From Bacillota bacterium (lineage in GTDB: Bacteria > Bacillota > Desulfotomaculia > Desulfotomaculales > Desulfohalotomaculaceae): 64,000 nt of DNA. The position numbers and the translations under genes are program-made. The stretch is taken from assembly GCA_009711615.1 (NCBI GenBank), contig VENI01000012.1, forward strand, positions 1 through 64,000. The letters run 5' to 3'. Below the pieces are notes generated by a model. The model was not told the origin of the DNA. It worked only from the letters and a program-made list of their open reading frames with translations, and searched no databases. Numbering within the stretch: position 1 is the first letter of the stretch; every line of letters starts with the position of its first letter. This document shows, one piece after another, positions 53,179 to 62,061 of this stretch.

Positions 53179-53799
53179 CTAATGCGCTTCTGTTGTTGAG
53201 AATAAATATCCATGTTTTATTAGGCCCATAAAGAAATTAATAATTATCCCGCTAAATATTGCGTTTAGAAGAGTTCCTATCCCAATTGGCCCACTAAACC
53301 CAACTGCCAGAAGCACTAGTATAACATTTATTAGTGTTCTAGATAAAGATACATTTAAACCTGTTATATTCCTAATTACAAGCATCATTCTATCTATAGG
53401 ATTAGGGGCATAATCAGCTTGTAAATATACTGCAATGCCTAATCCAGATAAAAGAATCCCTATATTCACACAGACTAACTGACCTATCAGTGTAGCGGGA
53501 TTCAACCAGTCGTGAAGTAAGAAAACCCAAAAATCTATCCCTGCACCAGTGATTAACGATGTTAAAAGAGCTAAATATTCTGGGCGTTTTTTTTGAGCAA
53601 TAGCATTAAGAAGTACCATAGTTAAGCCAACGATAATCTCCCAACTTCCAATTGTAAGTCCAAAACTTCTAAACAAACCTACCAGTAAAGCATCAAATGG
53701 AGATGTACCCATTTTTGATTGAATTGTCAGAGCAATTCCTAGCGTTAAAATTAAAATACCAATAACATAAGTTAAAAACTTCCTTAGGGCTAAGCTCAC
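53179..53799 (-). CDS. YczE/YitT-like membrane protein
   Basis: A 206-residue protein with about five membrane segments. It shows the YczE pattern GIALTIQSKMGTSPFDALLV, LGIAVYLQADYAPNPIDRMM and GIGTLLNAIFSGIIINFFMG. The family is a predicted transporter-like membrane protein of unknown role. It is a single gene with a terminator after it; an AGGAGGA-like site precedes the ATG. Confidence 0.85.
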   Translation of the reverse strand: MSLALRKFLTYVIGILILTLGIALTIQSKMGTSPFDALLVGLFRSFGLTIGSWEIIVGLTMVLLNAIAQKKRPEYLALLTSLITGAGIDFWVFLLHDWLNPATLIGQLVCVNIGILLSGLGIAVYLQADYAPNPIDRMMLVIRNITGLNVSLSRTLINVILVLLAVGFSGPIGIGTLLNAIFSGIIINFFMGLIKHGYLFSTTEAH

Positions 53800-53917
53800 G
53801 AATCATTCTCCTCCTAAAGTAACCTAACAGAATGATTCTCTCACTTTTTAAAGGATAAATCAACTAAAACTTTGGTCTGTTAAATCTTAAGCAGAATATT
53901 TAAAGTGCATTATTTAG

Positions 53918-55378
53918 TTATTTAGCCTCTTGTGTTCTTTCAAATTCTTCTGAATTGAATTCAACATTAATAACAGTCCCATCTTTACTAGACTCTATAT
54001 CAATCCTGGCGTTGTGACGGGCGGAAATACTGAAACATATGGCCAACCCTAAACCTGTCCCCTGTTCTTTGGTGGTAATGAACGGTGTGCCTAACCTTTT
54101 CAGAATATCTGCATCAAAACCTCCGCCTTGATCTGTTACAGCTAATATAGCTTTGTCATCTTTACTATATGTTCTGATAGTTATTACTTTATTGGGTGCT
54201 GCCTCCATACCGTTGTTAATTAGGTTAAATATTAACTGACGAATTTCTTTTTCATTCATCAATACATTAGGAATATTACCTTGTATAAACAGCACTTCTA
54301 CATTATGTATCAGGGCGCTAGCTTCTATCAATGGCAAAATCTTATTTATCACATCATTTAGGTTTTTAAGTTCTAGTTCATCCGGTTTACTCCTAGCTAT
54401 AGAGAGGAACTCATTAATAATAGAATTGGCCCGGTTCAATTCTTCTATCATTATATTAAAACTATCACTAAATTCTTGGCATTCTTGTTTTTTTGAAAGT
54501 AACTGCAATAGACCACGTACTGTGGTCATGGGGTTTCTAATTTCATGACCAATACCGGCAGCCATCTGCCCCACTATATTAAGTCGTTCTAGTTGGGCCA
54601 TTTCTTCTTCCAGTCTCTTTTCCTCAGTAATGTCCTTTGCCACAGCAAGTACATACTTTTCACCTTGGATTTTAATAATATCAAGTGATATTAAAGCGAT
54701 ACGCTCCTCCCCTGATTTGGTTATATATATGACTTCTATATTTTTTATTGAGGCATCTTGTTTTAATTGTTTAACTAACTTTTGATGTACAAGATCATCC
54801 CCAAAAATACCAATATCTTTAGGTGTACGATTTATAACATCATCCAAAGAATATCCAGTAGCTTCTACAAAGTATTCGTTAACTTCGATAAATTTAAAAT
54901 CAGGATAACTTTTAATGGACATCATACTGGGGCTGGCATTAAAAGCTTTAGAAAAACGTTCTTCTGAAAAACGCAGCTGTTCCTCAGCTTGCTTGCGCTT
55001 GGTTATATCTCTTTGAATGCTGGCCCATGCAACTGGTGTACCATTCTTTTGTATCGGAAATATCTCATATTCTGCAAAATAGTTACTTCCATCTTTACGT
55101 TTTTGAAATATTTCCCCTGACCAGTATTTATTATGGCGAAGTTTATTTATTATTTCTTGCTTTAATCCAGAAGCATTTTTCTCAGAATTAAAAAAAATTG
55201 GATTTTGCCCAAGAACATCATTACTAGCCCAACCAGTATACTGTTCTGTGGATTTGTTTACATATATAATACGTCCATTTAAGTCGGTGATAATAATTCC
55301 CTCCGGCAAATCATCCACTAGAAGCGCCTTTACTTTTTCTAATTCATAAATTGTATTATTTCTACTGTTCTCCCCCAT
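53918..55378 (-). CDS. Soluble PAS-PAS sensor histidine kinase
   Basis: About 486 residues with no membrane segment. Two PAS domains (residues 15-130 and 140-260, each with DITKRK or DITEEK linkers) precede a HisKA with AAGIGHEIRNPMTTVRGLLQ. The ATPase shows NLINNGMEAAP, TDQGGGF and GTGLGLAICFSI. This layout is seen in KinA/KinE-type sporulation kinases of the NtrB-like group, so input to Spo0A phosphorelay is possible. No response regulator is adjacent. The start is uncertain: ATG 55378 is far from GGAGG, and a CTG two codons upstream has better spacing. Confidence 0.88.
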   Translation of the reverse strand: MGENSRNNTIYELEKVKALLVDDLPEGIIITDLNGRIIYVNKSTEQYTGWASNDVLGQNPIFFNSEKNASGLKQEIINKLRHNKYWSGEIFQKRKDGSNYFAEYEIFPIQKNGTPVAWASIQRDITKRKQAEEQLRFSEERFSKAFNASPSMMSIKSYPDFKFIEVNEYFVEATGYSLDDVINRTPKDIGIFGDDLVHQKLVKQLKQDASIKNIEVIYITKSGEERIALISLDIIKIQGEKYVLAVAKDITEEKRLEEEMAQLERLNIVGQMAAGIGHEIRNPMTTVRGLLQLLSKKQECQEFSDSFNIMIEELNRANSIINEFLSIARSKPDELELKNLNDVINKILPLIEASALIHNVEVLFIQGNIPNVLMNEKEIRQLIFNLINNGMEAAPNKVITIRTYSKDDKAILAVTDQGGGFDADILKRLGTPFITTKEQGTGLGLAICFSISARHNARIDIESSKDGTVINVEFNSEEFERTQEAK

Positions 55379-55545
55379 AAACAGACATAGCACCTCCGTT
55401 GACTTTTGTTAAAAATATTAAACATAATATTGTACAAAACCTTCTTCTTTTTGAAAGTTTTCTAAATATTTTGTTTTTTGTGTTTGGTATGATTAGTATT
55501 ACCCAATAACAAAAGCCAGGAGGAATTCTCCTGGCTTAACATAGC

Positions 55546-56118
55546 TTAATACTCTTGACACCATAGTTGGTAGAATTTTTGCGGGTGTTCACATGCTGGG
55601 CAAGTTTCTGGAGCCTTAGTACCTTCGTGTAGATAACCACAATTACGACATTTCCATTTTACTTTTTCATCTCTTTGAAATACATTGTTTTGTTCAATAT
55701 TATCTATAAGTTTTAAAAATCGTCTTTCATGTCCCACTTCAGCATATGCAATGGCTTTAAAAACTGCTGCAATTTCAGGGAAACCTTCTTCTTCAGCTAT
55801 TTTAGCAAACTCAGGGTACATACTTGTATGTTCATGGTTCTCACCCCCGGCTGAAGCCTTTAAATTTTCCTCAGTACTGCCAATTACACCAGCAGGGAAG
55901 GAGGCAGTAATTTCAACCTCATCACCTTCTAAAAGTTTAAACAGTCTCTTGGCATGAGCCTTTTCATGATCTGCTGTCTCTAGAAATATTGCTGCTATTT
56001 GTTCATATCCTTCTTTTCTAGCTACGCTGGCAAAGTATGAATACCTATTTCTTGCTTGAGACTCACCTGCAAATGCAGTGAGAATATTTTTTTCTGTTCG
56101 AGTTCCTTTTAAACTCAC
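55546..56118 (-). CDS. Rubrerythrin
   Basis: Diiron peroxidase of 190 residues that reduces H2O2 in anaerobes. The ferritin-like part shows NILTAFAGESQARNRYSYFA, ETADHEKAHAKRLF and AYAEVGHERRFLKL. The C-terminal rubredoxin domain has CRNCGYLHEGTKAPETCPAC. GTG 56118 lies 5 nt after GGAGAGG, which matches the usual N-terminus (SLKGTRTEKN). It follows desulfoferrodoxin by 25 bp, a matched oxygen-defence pair. Confidence 0.94.
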   Translation of the reverse strand: MSLKGTRTEKNILTAFAGESQARNRYSYFASVARKEGYEQIAAIFLETADHEKAHAKRLFKLLEGDEVEITASFPAGVIGSTEENLKASAGGENHEHTSMYPEFAKIAEEEGFPEIAAVFKAIAYAEVGHERRFLKLIDNIEQNNVFQRDEKVKWKCRNCGYLHEGTKAPETCPACEHPQKFYQLWCQEY

Positions 56119-56143
56119 AAAAACCTCTCCTTTCTTAGCTATA

Positions 56144-56518
56144 TTACGCTTTCCAATTACCATGGATGTTGCAATATGCTCTAGCTGAAACCTGCTCTGC
56201 ATCTATTTTAAACACTGCCTCGGGTTTATCACTGTGGTTTAAGAACTGCCTAAATGTTTTTCCATCCGCAAGCACTTCAATCCATTCAATATAATGCTTT
56301 TCTTCCATTGGATGTGCTACACTACCCACCTTAACAATTACTTTGCCGTCAGTCTTTTCTACTACTGGTACATGCTTTTCATTGGCAGCATCCACCGTAT
56401 TTTCCGATTGTAACTCCATAGGTTTGTTACAACAAATTAATTGTCCTACACCAGTGTGTAATACTTCTACAATATTTCCGCAAATGTTACACTTGTAAAC
56501 CTGCAATAATTTAGTCAT
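56144..56518 (-). CDS. dfx: Desulfoferrodoxin (superoxide reductase)
   Basis: Reduces superoxide to H2O2 without making O2. The 124-residue, two-iron type has centre I ([14 protein letters not shown], then CC) and centre II ([28 protein letters not shown]). Rubrerythrin, the next gene, can then remove the H2O2. AGGAGG lies before the ATG. The Glu of the usual EKHxP active loop is present. Confidence 0.95.
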   Translation of the reverse strand: MTKLLQVYKCNICGNIVEVLHTGVGQLICCNKPMELQSENTVDAANEKHVPVVEKTDGKVIVKVGSVAHPMEEKHYIEWIEVLADGKTFRQFLNHSDKPEAVFKIDAEQVSARAYCNIHGNWKA

Positions 56519-56735
56519 CTCTATTTACCTCCTAATTAGATATTAATTCTCTTACTAATAATATAATTGTTAATCCTTAAGGCACTTTTACACAATTCTT
56601 AATAATCTATTAAAATCAAATATTTGCTCCCATTCCAATTTAATAAAATGTTAAGATCTTGTTTATTAATTAGAAAACCTTCGCAGATATAATGCTGATA
56701 ATGGAGATAAAAATATATGATTGGAGTGATCTTAA

Positions 56736-56849
56736 GTGAAGAAAAAATGGAAATGTTTAGTTTGTACTTCAGTATTTAAAGGAGAAGAACCTCCCATTCC
56801 TTGCCCTGTTTGTAGCAGTTCAAAGTTTGAAGAAGTACCAATTGAATGA
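56736..56849 (+). CDS. Minimal rubredoxin-like zinc/iron-ribbon protein
   Basis: A 37-residue peptide: KKKWKCLVCTSVFKGEEPPI, then PCPVCSSSKFEEVPIE. Two CxxC knuckles spaced as in the rubredoxin domain of rubrerythrin. It is shorter than rubredoxin (about 52 residues). GTG 56736 follows GGAG with a 9-nt gap, and a terminator follows. It is divergent from the desulfoferrodoxin/rubrerythrin pair, so a small electron carrier in oxygen defence is possible. Confidence 0.7.
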   Translation: MKKKWKCLVCTSVFKGEEPPIPCPVCSSSKFEEVPIE

Positions 56850-56874
56850 TATTTGCCTCCTCTGCCTTTCATTA

Positions 56875-56903
56875 AAAACAAGCCTCTAAACGAGGCTTGT
56901 TTT
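56875..56903. terminator. Bidirectional terminator
   Basis: AAACAAGCCTC-TAAAC-GAGGCTTGTTT between the rubredoxin-like gene and the converging membrane-protein gene. Confidence 0.85.
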
Positions 56904-56908
56904 AAGTG

Positions 56909-57301
56909 TTACATTTTCTTTCTAAGATAATAATATGATCCCACATATCCAATCATTGCTGCCATAAATTCCATTAATGTTCTAGTAGAAATTTCCCCGT
57001 ATTGTACAAGCTCTTTTGTATAGAACCAAAAAACAACTGATAACATAGCATAAAAACCTACTGATAGCGCGTAGTAAGTAATCATTTGTGCTCTCTCATC
57101 TAATTCTTTTTCCTTACGCTTAATCCGCTTCTTTTTTGTCACAAAAGCAATAAATATAACAGCTAAAATGAAGAAATTACCCATCCAATCTTCGATTGAA
57201 TCTCCATAATACAATGTCCCTGCTAATATAATTATTGAAATTGTTACAAGCATAATGCGGTTTATTAACTTAATCTCTTTTATAAAAGAATTATTATTCA
57301 C
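56909..57301 (-). CDS. Small membrane protein paired with an HTH regulator
   Basis: A 130-residue protein with four membrane segments (MLVTISIIILAGTLYYG, FFILAVIFIAFV, LSVGFYAMLSVVFWFY, FMAAMIGYVGSYYYL) and the cytosolic ELDERAQMITYYAL motif. It resembles the DUF2178 class. The GTG start overlaps the stop of the HTH gene by eight bases. Such pairs are common in Firmicutes and the function is not known. Confidence 0.75.
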   Translation of the reverse strand: MNNNSFIKEIKLINRIMLVTISIIILAGTLYYGDSIEDWMGNFFILAVIFIAFVTKKKRIKRKEKELDERAQMITYYALSVGFYAMLSVVFWFYTKELVQYGEISTRTLMEFMAAMIGYVGSYYYLRKKM

Positions 57302-57503
57302 CTATCTCCACCTCCGAAAAATCAAAGACTTCTTCAATGCTGCAGGCAAAAATCTTAGCAATCTTATAAGCTAGAACTAATGAAGGATTATACCTACCAT
57401 TTTCAATAGAAATTACAGTTTGTCGAGATACTCCTAATCGGTCCGCCAGTCGTTCCTGGGTTATTTTAAATTCTCCTCTTAATTGCCTAACTCTGTTATT
57501 CAC
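57294..57503 (-). CDS. Small XRE-family regulator (YozG-like)
   Basis: A 69-residue HTH of the compact type (RQLRGEFKITQERLADRLGV, SRQTVISIENGRYNPSLVLA, CSIEEVF). It lies before and overlaps a membrane-protein gene. Palindromes in its promoter suggest that it represses itself. The start is GTG 57503 after GGCGG. Confidence 0.88.
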   Translation of the reverse strand: MNNRVRQLRGEFKITQERLADRLGVSRQTVISIENGRYNPSLVLAYKIAKIFACSIEEVFDFSEVEIGE

Positions 57504-57530
57504 TCAAAATTACACCGCCTTTGTAAAACA

Positions 57531-57594
57531 AACTTAACGTTAAGTACACTTTACATATTAGCATATAATATCAGTAATGTAAAGTGCCCTTTAC
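57531..57594 (-). promoter_or_regulatory. Promoter and operators of the HTH/membrane pair
   Basis: On the minus strand -35 TTTACA (57583-57578), a 17-bp spacer and -10 TAATAT (57560-57555). ACTTTACAT and ATGTAAAGT flank this promoter as an inverted repeat; GTAAAGTGCCCTTTAC-like and CTTAACGTTAAG palindromes lie at either side. Confidence 0.65.
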
Positions 57595-57628
57595 AAACCT
57601 ATAAATTACAAAGTATTTTTATTATATA

Positions 57629-57657
57629 TTTACTCATAAACCAATAAAGTGTAATAT
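57629..57657 (+). promoter_or_regulatory. Promoter of the DUF2157 gene
   Basis: TTTACT (57629-57634), a 17-bp spacer and TAATAT (57652-57657), about 60 nt before the start codon. Confidence 0.55.
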
Positions 57658-57720
57658 TAAACAAAAAGAATCAGCAGACTGTTTCTTATATTGGATGAAT
57701 TATACTGGGGGAATTATAAT

Positions 57721-58800
57721 TTGACTAAAAAAATTATAACTAAAGACCAATATCTATTCTTAAAGGGAGAGTTGGACTATCACCAGCAAAATGGAACAAT
57801 CAACGACGAACAAAAAGACCAAATTCTAGACTCCTATCAAACAAAACTAGGACTAAATTTTATAAAAGTACTCTTAACCATCGGCGGCATTCTAGTTGGC
57901 CTGGGTATCTTAAGCTTTATCGCCAGCAACTGGATGCAATTGGGAAAACTGGCCAAAATATCAGTTATCTTATTTACTTACTTAGGCTTTTTTACTGCTA
58001 GTTACAAAACATCTGAAAGTTATCCCAAAACCAGCAGGGGCTTATTGTATTCAGCTTTACTGTCTTATGGAGCAGGCATCTTTTTAATCGGTCAAACATT
58101 CAACTTTGGTGGCCACTTCAGTAGCGCATTTCTGTTATGGACGGCAGGAGTATTCCCTGCAGCACTTCTTTTTAGAGATAAATTAGTATATGTATTTGCA
58201 TTATTCCTGGTTGGGGCATACATAATTGGTTGCATAGAAGCTGATAGATATGCGATAGGTCTATTGGTAATCATTCCGATAATGTTATGGAGTTTTAAGC
58301 AGTTCGATTATTCTAACTTAGTGGCAGTTTCTAATAATCTAGTCTATTTATTTACAATTGGATATCTTGTAAACGAGTTTGAACTCTCTGGTTTTTACAT
58401 TGCTCTAATTTATTTATTAATAGGTTCAGGCATGCATTTTTATCCATATAAACATAATAGAGAGGTTTTTCAGATTCAGGGGTTAATAGTATTCGGGATT
58501 AGTGGAATTAGTTTAACTGTTGCAGATATATGGGATGACTTAATAGTACATAGTAATGCAGAGATAATAAGCATTATTTTTGCCATATGCTTTGTTCTAT
58601 TTTTACTCTGGTTAACTAAAAAAGAAAATATAATTGCTCTGGTATTCATTTGCTTAGTTATATTAAGGTATTATACCGATACCATGTACGACTTCTTACC
58701 TAAGTCTATCTTCTTCATAATAGGTGGTCTTGTATTGTTAGGGTTTGGTTATTACTTTGAGAAGATGAGAAAGAAGAAAGGTGGGATTGTCCATGACTAA
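57721..58800 (+). CDS. DUF2157 membrane protein
   Basis: About 359 residues. A charged N-terminal helix (QILDSYQTKLGLNFIKVLLT) leads into at least nine membrane segments (IGGILVGLGILSFIASNWMQ is the family signature). The function of DUF2157 is unknown. TTG 57721 lies 7 nt after GGGGGA. It is followed by a GDYxxLxY gene with an 8-bp overlap; these two are very often paired. Confidence 0.88.
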   Translation: MTKKIITKDQYLFLKGELDYHQQNGTINDEQKDQILDSYQTKLGLNFIKVLLTIGGILVGLGILSFIASNWMQLGKLAKISVILFTYLGFFTASYKTSESYPKTSRGLLYSALLSYGAGIFLIGQTFNFGGHFSSAFLLWTAGVFPAALLFRDKLVYVFALFLVGAYIIGCIEADRYAIGLLVIIPIMLWSFKQFDYSNLVAVSNNLVYLFTIGYLVNEFELSGFYIALIYLLIGSGMHFYPYKHNREVFQIQGLIVFGISGISLTVADIWDDLIVHSNAEIISIIFAICFVLFLLWLTKKENIIALVFICLVILRYYTDTMYDFLPKSIFFIIGGLVLLGFGYYFEKMRKKKGGIVHD

Positions 58801-59323
58801 TAAAAGAAAATATATTATTGCAGGTTTAATCCCAATTATAATTCTTCTATCGATGACAATACTGCCGCTAAGAGCATTATTGCTAGGAGATGAAATTCTT
58901 TTAGAAACTGAGCCATATGACCCACGGGACTTGTTTCGAGGGGACTATGTTGTGTTGAATTATAAAATTAATGAATTGGATTATGCAAAATTACCAGAAG
59001 AGTTAACACGAAATGAGTCTAGCTATTATAATCAAAATTTGTATGCTGTAATGAAAAAAGTTGGTAATTACTATAATGTTGATTATGTTACATTAAAAGA
59101 ACCTAAAAACAGGCTTTATTTAAAATGTAACCTAGATTATATCCGTAATCTAGATAAGACGGAAAGTAATAAAATTGCCATCATGAGCTATAAACTGGAT
59201 AAATACTTTGTCCCCGAAAACACAGGTCATGATTTGGAGGATATGTCCAGAGAAGGGAACTTGGTGGCCAAAATAAAGGTTTATAAAGGGTATGCTCTTT
59301 TGACAGACGTTAACCAAAAGTAA
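58793..59323 (+). CDS. GDYxxLxY-motif membrane-anchored protein
   Basis: A 176-residue protein with an N-terminal anchor (YIIAGLIPIIILLSMTILPL) and the family motif RDLFRGDYVVLNYKI. The outside part is beta-rich. The family is always near DUF2157 and its role is unknown. ATG 58793 follows AAAGGTGGG and overlaps the upstream stop. Confidence 0.88.
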   Translation: MTNKRKYIIAGLIPIIILLSMTILPLRALLLGDEILLETEPYDPRDLFRGDYVVLNYKINELDYAKLPEELTRNESSYYNQNLYAVMKKVGNYYNVDYVTLKEPKNRLYLKCNLDYIRNLDKTESNKIAIMSYKLDKYFVPENTGHDLEDMSREGNLVAKIKVYKGYALLTDVNQK

Positions 59324-59376
59324 CATGAATTCAGAATCAAAACAAAAAAATATGTAAGGCACCTGCTTTCTGGTTT

Positions 59377-59403
59377 CGGGGCGGCGTGGAAACCGCCCCC
59401 TAC
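59377..59403 (-). repeat. REP-like palindrome of the GTAGGGGGC type
   Basis: On the minus strand GTAGGGGGCGGTTTCCACGC followed by CGCCCCG, a GC-rich palindrome in an AT-rich gap. It shares its head with the element at 14167-14190. Confidence 0.6.
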
Positions 59404-59450
59404 CATTGCGCACGATCCCAGAGAAGTATTCAACATTCTTAATTGCTCTT

Positions 59451-60860
59451 TTATATAAATTTTTTAGTTATTCTCTCTCCATTGTAACTGAACAATACTG
59501 GCTTTTCATCCAGGTTTGTTTCTACATGTACCGGGCGACCCCAGATTGTATGAACATGGGGAAGTGTTTTTTCTAGATGTACTACATCTAATTCCATCCC
59601 TTCATAGCTGTGCTTTAGGTATAGTTCACCCCTTTTGCCATAATCTCCGTTTTCCACTAATATGTTAGGTACACCACAATTGGTTAGATTATTTATTAGT
59701 CCGTCTCTAACCTTCTCCCAATCTATGGTAGTAACTTTGTAATCATGTCCTACTTTTCTAAACAGGTATAAATCCAGGTCTTCTACCAGGTCTTCAGTTA
59801 AATAGTTCCTTAGAAAACTGACATCGTTATCAATGCTTCGCACCTCAAAGATTTTTTCCTTTCCTTCACCACCCGGTCGATGGAATTCTTTTTTTTCTTC
59901 TTCACTGGGATTATCCCAGCGTTTTTCTATGTCTTCAAACATTTTAATCCCCAGGTAATAAGGGTTAATGCTTTTGGTAGACGGTTGAATTACTCCAGCA
60001 TGCATTTTAGCAAACTCCAACGCCTCATTCTCATCTAAATCCATTTCCCGCATGATTCTTACATGCCAGTAACTGGCCCAACCTTCGTTCATTATTTTGG
60101 TCTGCATCTGAGGCCAGAAATAAAACATTTCATCCCGCAAAACAGAAATTATGTCCCGCTGCCATTCTTCTAAATCTTTGGCATGTTTTAATAAAAAAAG
60201 CATTAAATCTTTTTGTGGCTTTTCTGGAAAGCCGTGGTTATTACTGGTGCACCCATTTCCACAGGAACAATCCTGCTTTTTATCCAAATTCCACAGATCA
60301 TCATACGGGGTAGCTTGTTTTTTACTACAGCATTCCTTTGCTTTTTGCTTTGGTTCTTTTATGGTGTAGTGGGGATCAATATGTTGTTGTACAGCCATTA
60401 CTGCGTCCAAAAATTGCTCTACTTTTCCCCTACCATACTGTAGTTCATAACTGTGAAAACGTTCTGCCGCAACAGACATTGATTCTAGCATATCTCTATT
60501 GGTATTTCTAAACCAAGCATTATTTTTAAAGAAATCACAGTGAGCAAGCACATGGGCTATAACCATTTTATTTTGCACTAACGAATTGCCGTCCAGCAAA
60601 AAGGCATAACAAGGATTAGAATTGATAACCATTTCATATATTCGGCTTAAATTAAAATCATACTGCATTTTAAGTCTGTGATATTGCTTTCCAAATGACC
60701 AGTGAGTGAAACGGGCGGGCATGCCATAAGCACCAAAGGTATATATTATTTCAGCCGGACATACTTCAAACCGCATCGGGTAAAAATCTAAACCAAACCC
60801 CTTAGCTATTTCTACTATTTTATCAATAGATTTCTCCAGTACTTTTATTTCACTGCTCAT
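59451..60860 (-). CDS. spoVR: SpoVR-family protein
   Basis: A 469-residue protein related to B. subtilis SpoVR (spore cortex) and E. coli YcgB. It shows FGLDFYPMRFEVCPAEIIYT, ARFTHWSFGKQYHRLKMQYD, NDGWASYWH-like NEGWASYWHVRIMREMDLDE and the conserved HAGVIQPSTKSINPYYLGIK. A Cys-rich insert (CCSKKQ, CSCGNGC) in the first half is unusual and could bind metal. It is last in the prkA-yhbH-spoVR operon, two bases after yhbH. Confidence 0.93.
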   Translation of the reverse strand: MSSEIKVLEKSIDKIVEIAKGFGLDFYPMRFEVCPAEIIYTFGAYGMPARFTHWSFGKQYHRLKMQYDFNLSRIYEMVINSNPCYAFLLDGNSLVQNKMVIAHVLAHCDFFKNNAWFRNTNRDMLESMSVAAERFHSYELQYGRGKVEQFLDAVMAVQQHIDPHYTIKEPKQKAKECCSKKQATPYDDLWNLDKKQDCSCGNGCTSNNHGFPEKPQKDLMLFLLKHAKDLEEWQRDIISVLRDEMFYFWPQMQTKIMNEGWASYWHVRIMREMDLDENEALEFAKMHAGVIQPSTKSINPYYLGIKMFEDIEKRWDNPSEEEKKEFHRPGGEGKEKIFEVRSIDNDVSFLRNYLTEDLVEDLDLYLFRKVGHDYKVTTIDWEKVRDGLINNLTNCGVPNILVENGDYGKRGELYLKHSYEGMELDVVHLEKTLPHVHTIWGRPVHVETNLDEKPVLFSYNGERITKKFI

Positions 60861-60862
60861 TT

Positions 60863-62053
60863 TTATTCCTCCACATTGTCTTCCAATGGCTGCATCATTC
60901 GCACTGTTCCATCTTCTCTTTTATCAGAGAAAAAGGCCCTCAAAGCCGGATAGACCCCATTTTTATCCCTAATAGTAACTGTAGTGAATTTAGGATTTTC
61001 TATGGTTCTAAAGGCAGTCTTTAAAGTGCTGGTATAATAGTAAGGTCCTTCAATTTCCCCGTATCCTACCATGTTGCAGTGTCCTAACATTTTATTAACA
61101 AGTTTAATACAGCGTTCATTGTCAGAACTTAGGTTGTCACCATCAGTAAAATGAAAGGCATAGATATTGTAATCGTTAGGGTTAAAACGCTCTTCTATCA
61201 ATTTTAAAGCCAGTTCATATACCGATGAACATCTGGTACCGCCGCTCTCCCCTTTAGTAAAAAACTCATCTTCAGTTACTTCTTTGGCCTCAGTATGGTG
61301 GGCCAAAAACACAATATTTACATGCTGGTATTTTGTGCGCAGGAACTGAACCATCCAAAAGAAAAAGCTGCGGGCAATATATTTCTCAAAAGGTCCCATG
61401 CTCCCAGAAGTGTCAAGCATAGCTATCACAACGGCAGCTGATTCATATTTAAATGAAGTCTCCCATGTTTTATAGCGTAAATCGTCAGGCTTGATGCCAT
61501 GTACCCCAGGATGACCTTCTCTGGCATTACGTTTTAGCACTTCCAAAAGGGTCCGTTTTCGGTCAATATTCCCCTGCAAGCCTTTTTTTCTTATATCCCG
61601 GAATTCTATGGCCTCTGAAGCCAGCTTTTTATTTTGCTTTTCTTTTAAATCCGGTAGTTTAAAGTTTTCAAACACCATTTCAGATAATTCTTCCATACTT
61701 ACATCTGCTTCGTAATAATCAACTCCGGGTTCTTCTCCGGCACCCTTTCCTTTGCTGGCTTTACCGGACGAGGGATCACTACCAATTACGTCACCCACTT
61801 TGCTTCCACCTTTACCACTTCCACCATGTTTTTGATTTCGAAAGTTATGCCTGAAACGATATTCTTCCAGTGAACGAATAGGTACCCTAATCACTTTTTT
61901 TCCATCAGACATTATTATGCTTTCTTCAGCAATAATATCTCCCAAGTTTTTTTTAATTGCTTCCTTCACTTTTTTCCTGTGCCTTTGCTGGTCTAGTTCC
62001 CCCTTACGATGCAATGACCAATCTTCTCTTGAAACAATATAACTGCCTTTCAT
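60863..62053 (-). CDS. yhbH: YhbH (DUF444) sporulation-linked protein
   Basis: A 396-residue protein of the UPF0229/YeaH family. It has a basic N-terminus, a Gly/Lys/Ser linker (GSGKGGSKVGDVIGS), and a VWA-like domain with AMLDTSGSMGPFEKYIARSF (MIDAS DxSxS) and FFTKGESGGTRCSSVYELAL. It works with PrkA and SpoVR in stationary-phase or sporulation physiology; the molecular role is not known. It lies eight bases after prkA. Confidence 0.92.
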   Translation of the reverse strand: MKGSYIVSREDWSLHRKGELDQQRHRKKVKEAIKKNLGDIIAEESIIMSDGKKVIRVPIRSLEEYRFRHNFRNQKHGGSGKGGSKVGDVIGSDPSSGKASKGKGAGEEPGVDYYEADVSMEELSEMVFENFKLPDLKEKQNKKLASEAIEFRDIRKKGLQGNIDRKRTLLEVLKRNAREGHPGVHGIKPDDLRYKTWETSFKYESAAVVIAMLDTSGSMGPFEKYIARSFFFWMVQFLRTKYQHVNIVFLAHHTEAKEVTEDEFFTKGESGGTRCSSVYELALKLIEERFNPNDYNIYAFHFTDGDNLSSDNERCIKLVNKMLGHCNMVGYGEIEGPYYYTSTLKTAFRTIENPKFTTVTIRDKNGVYPALRAFFSDKREDGTVRMMQPLEDNVEE

Positions 62054-62061
62054 ATGCTCAC

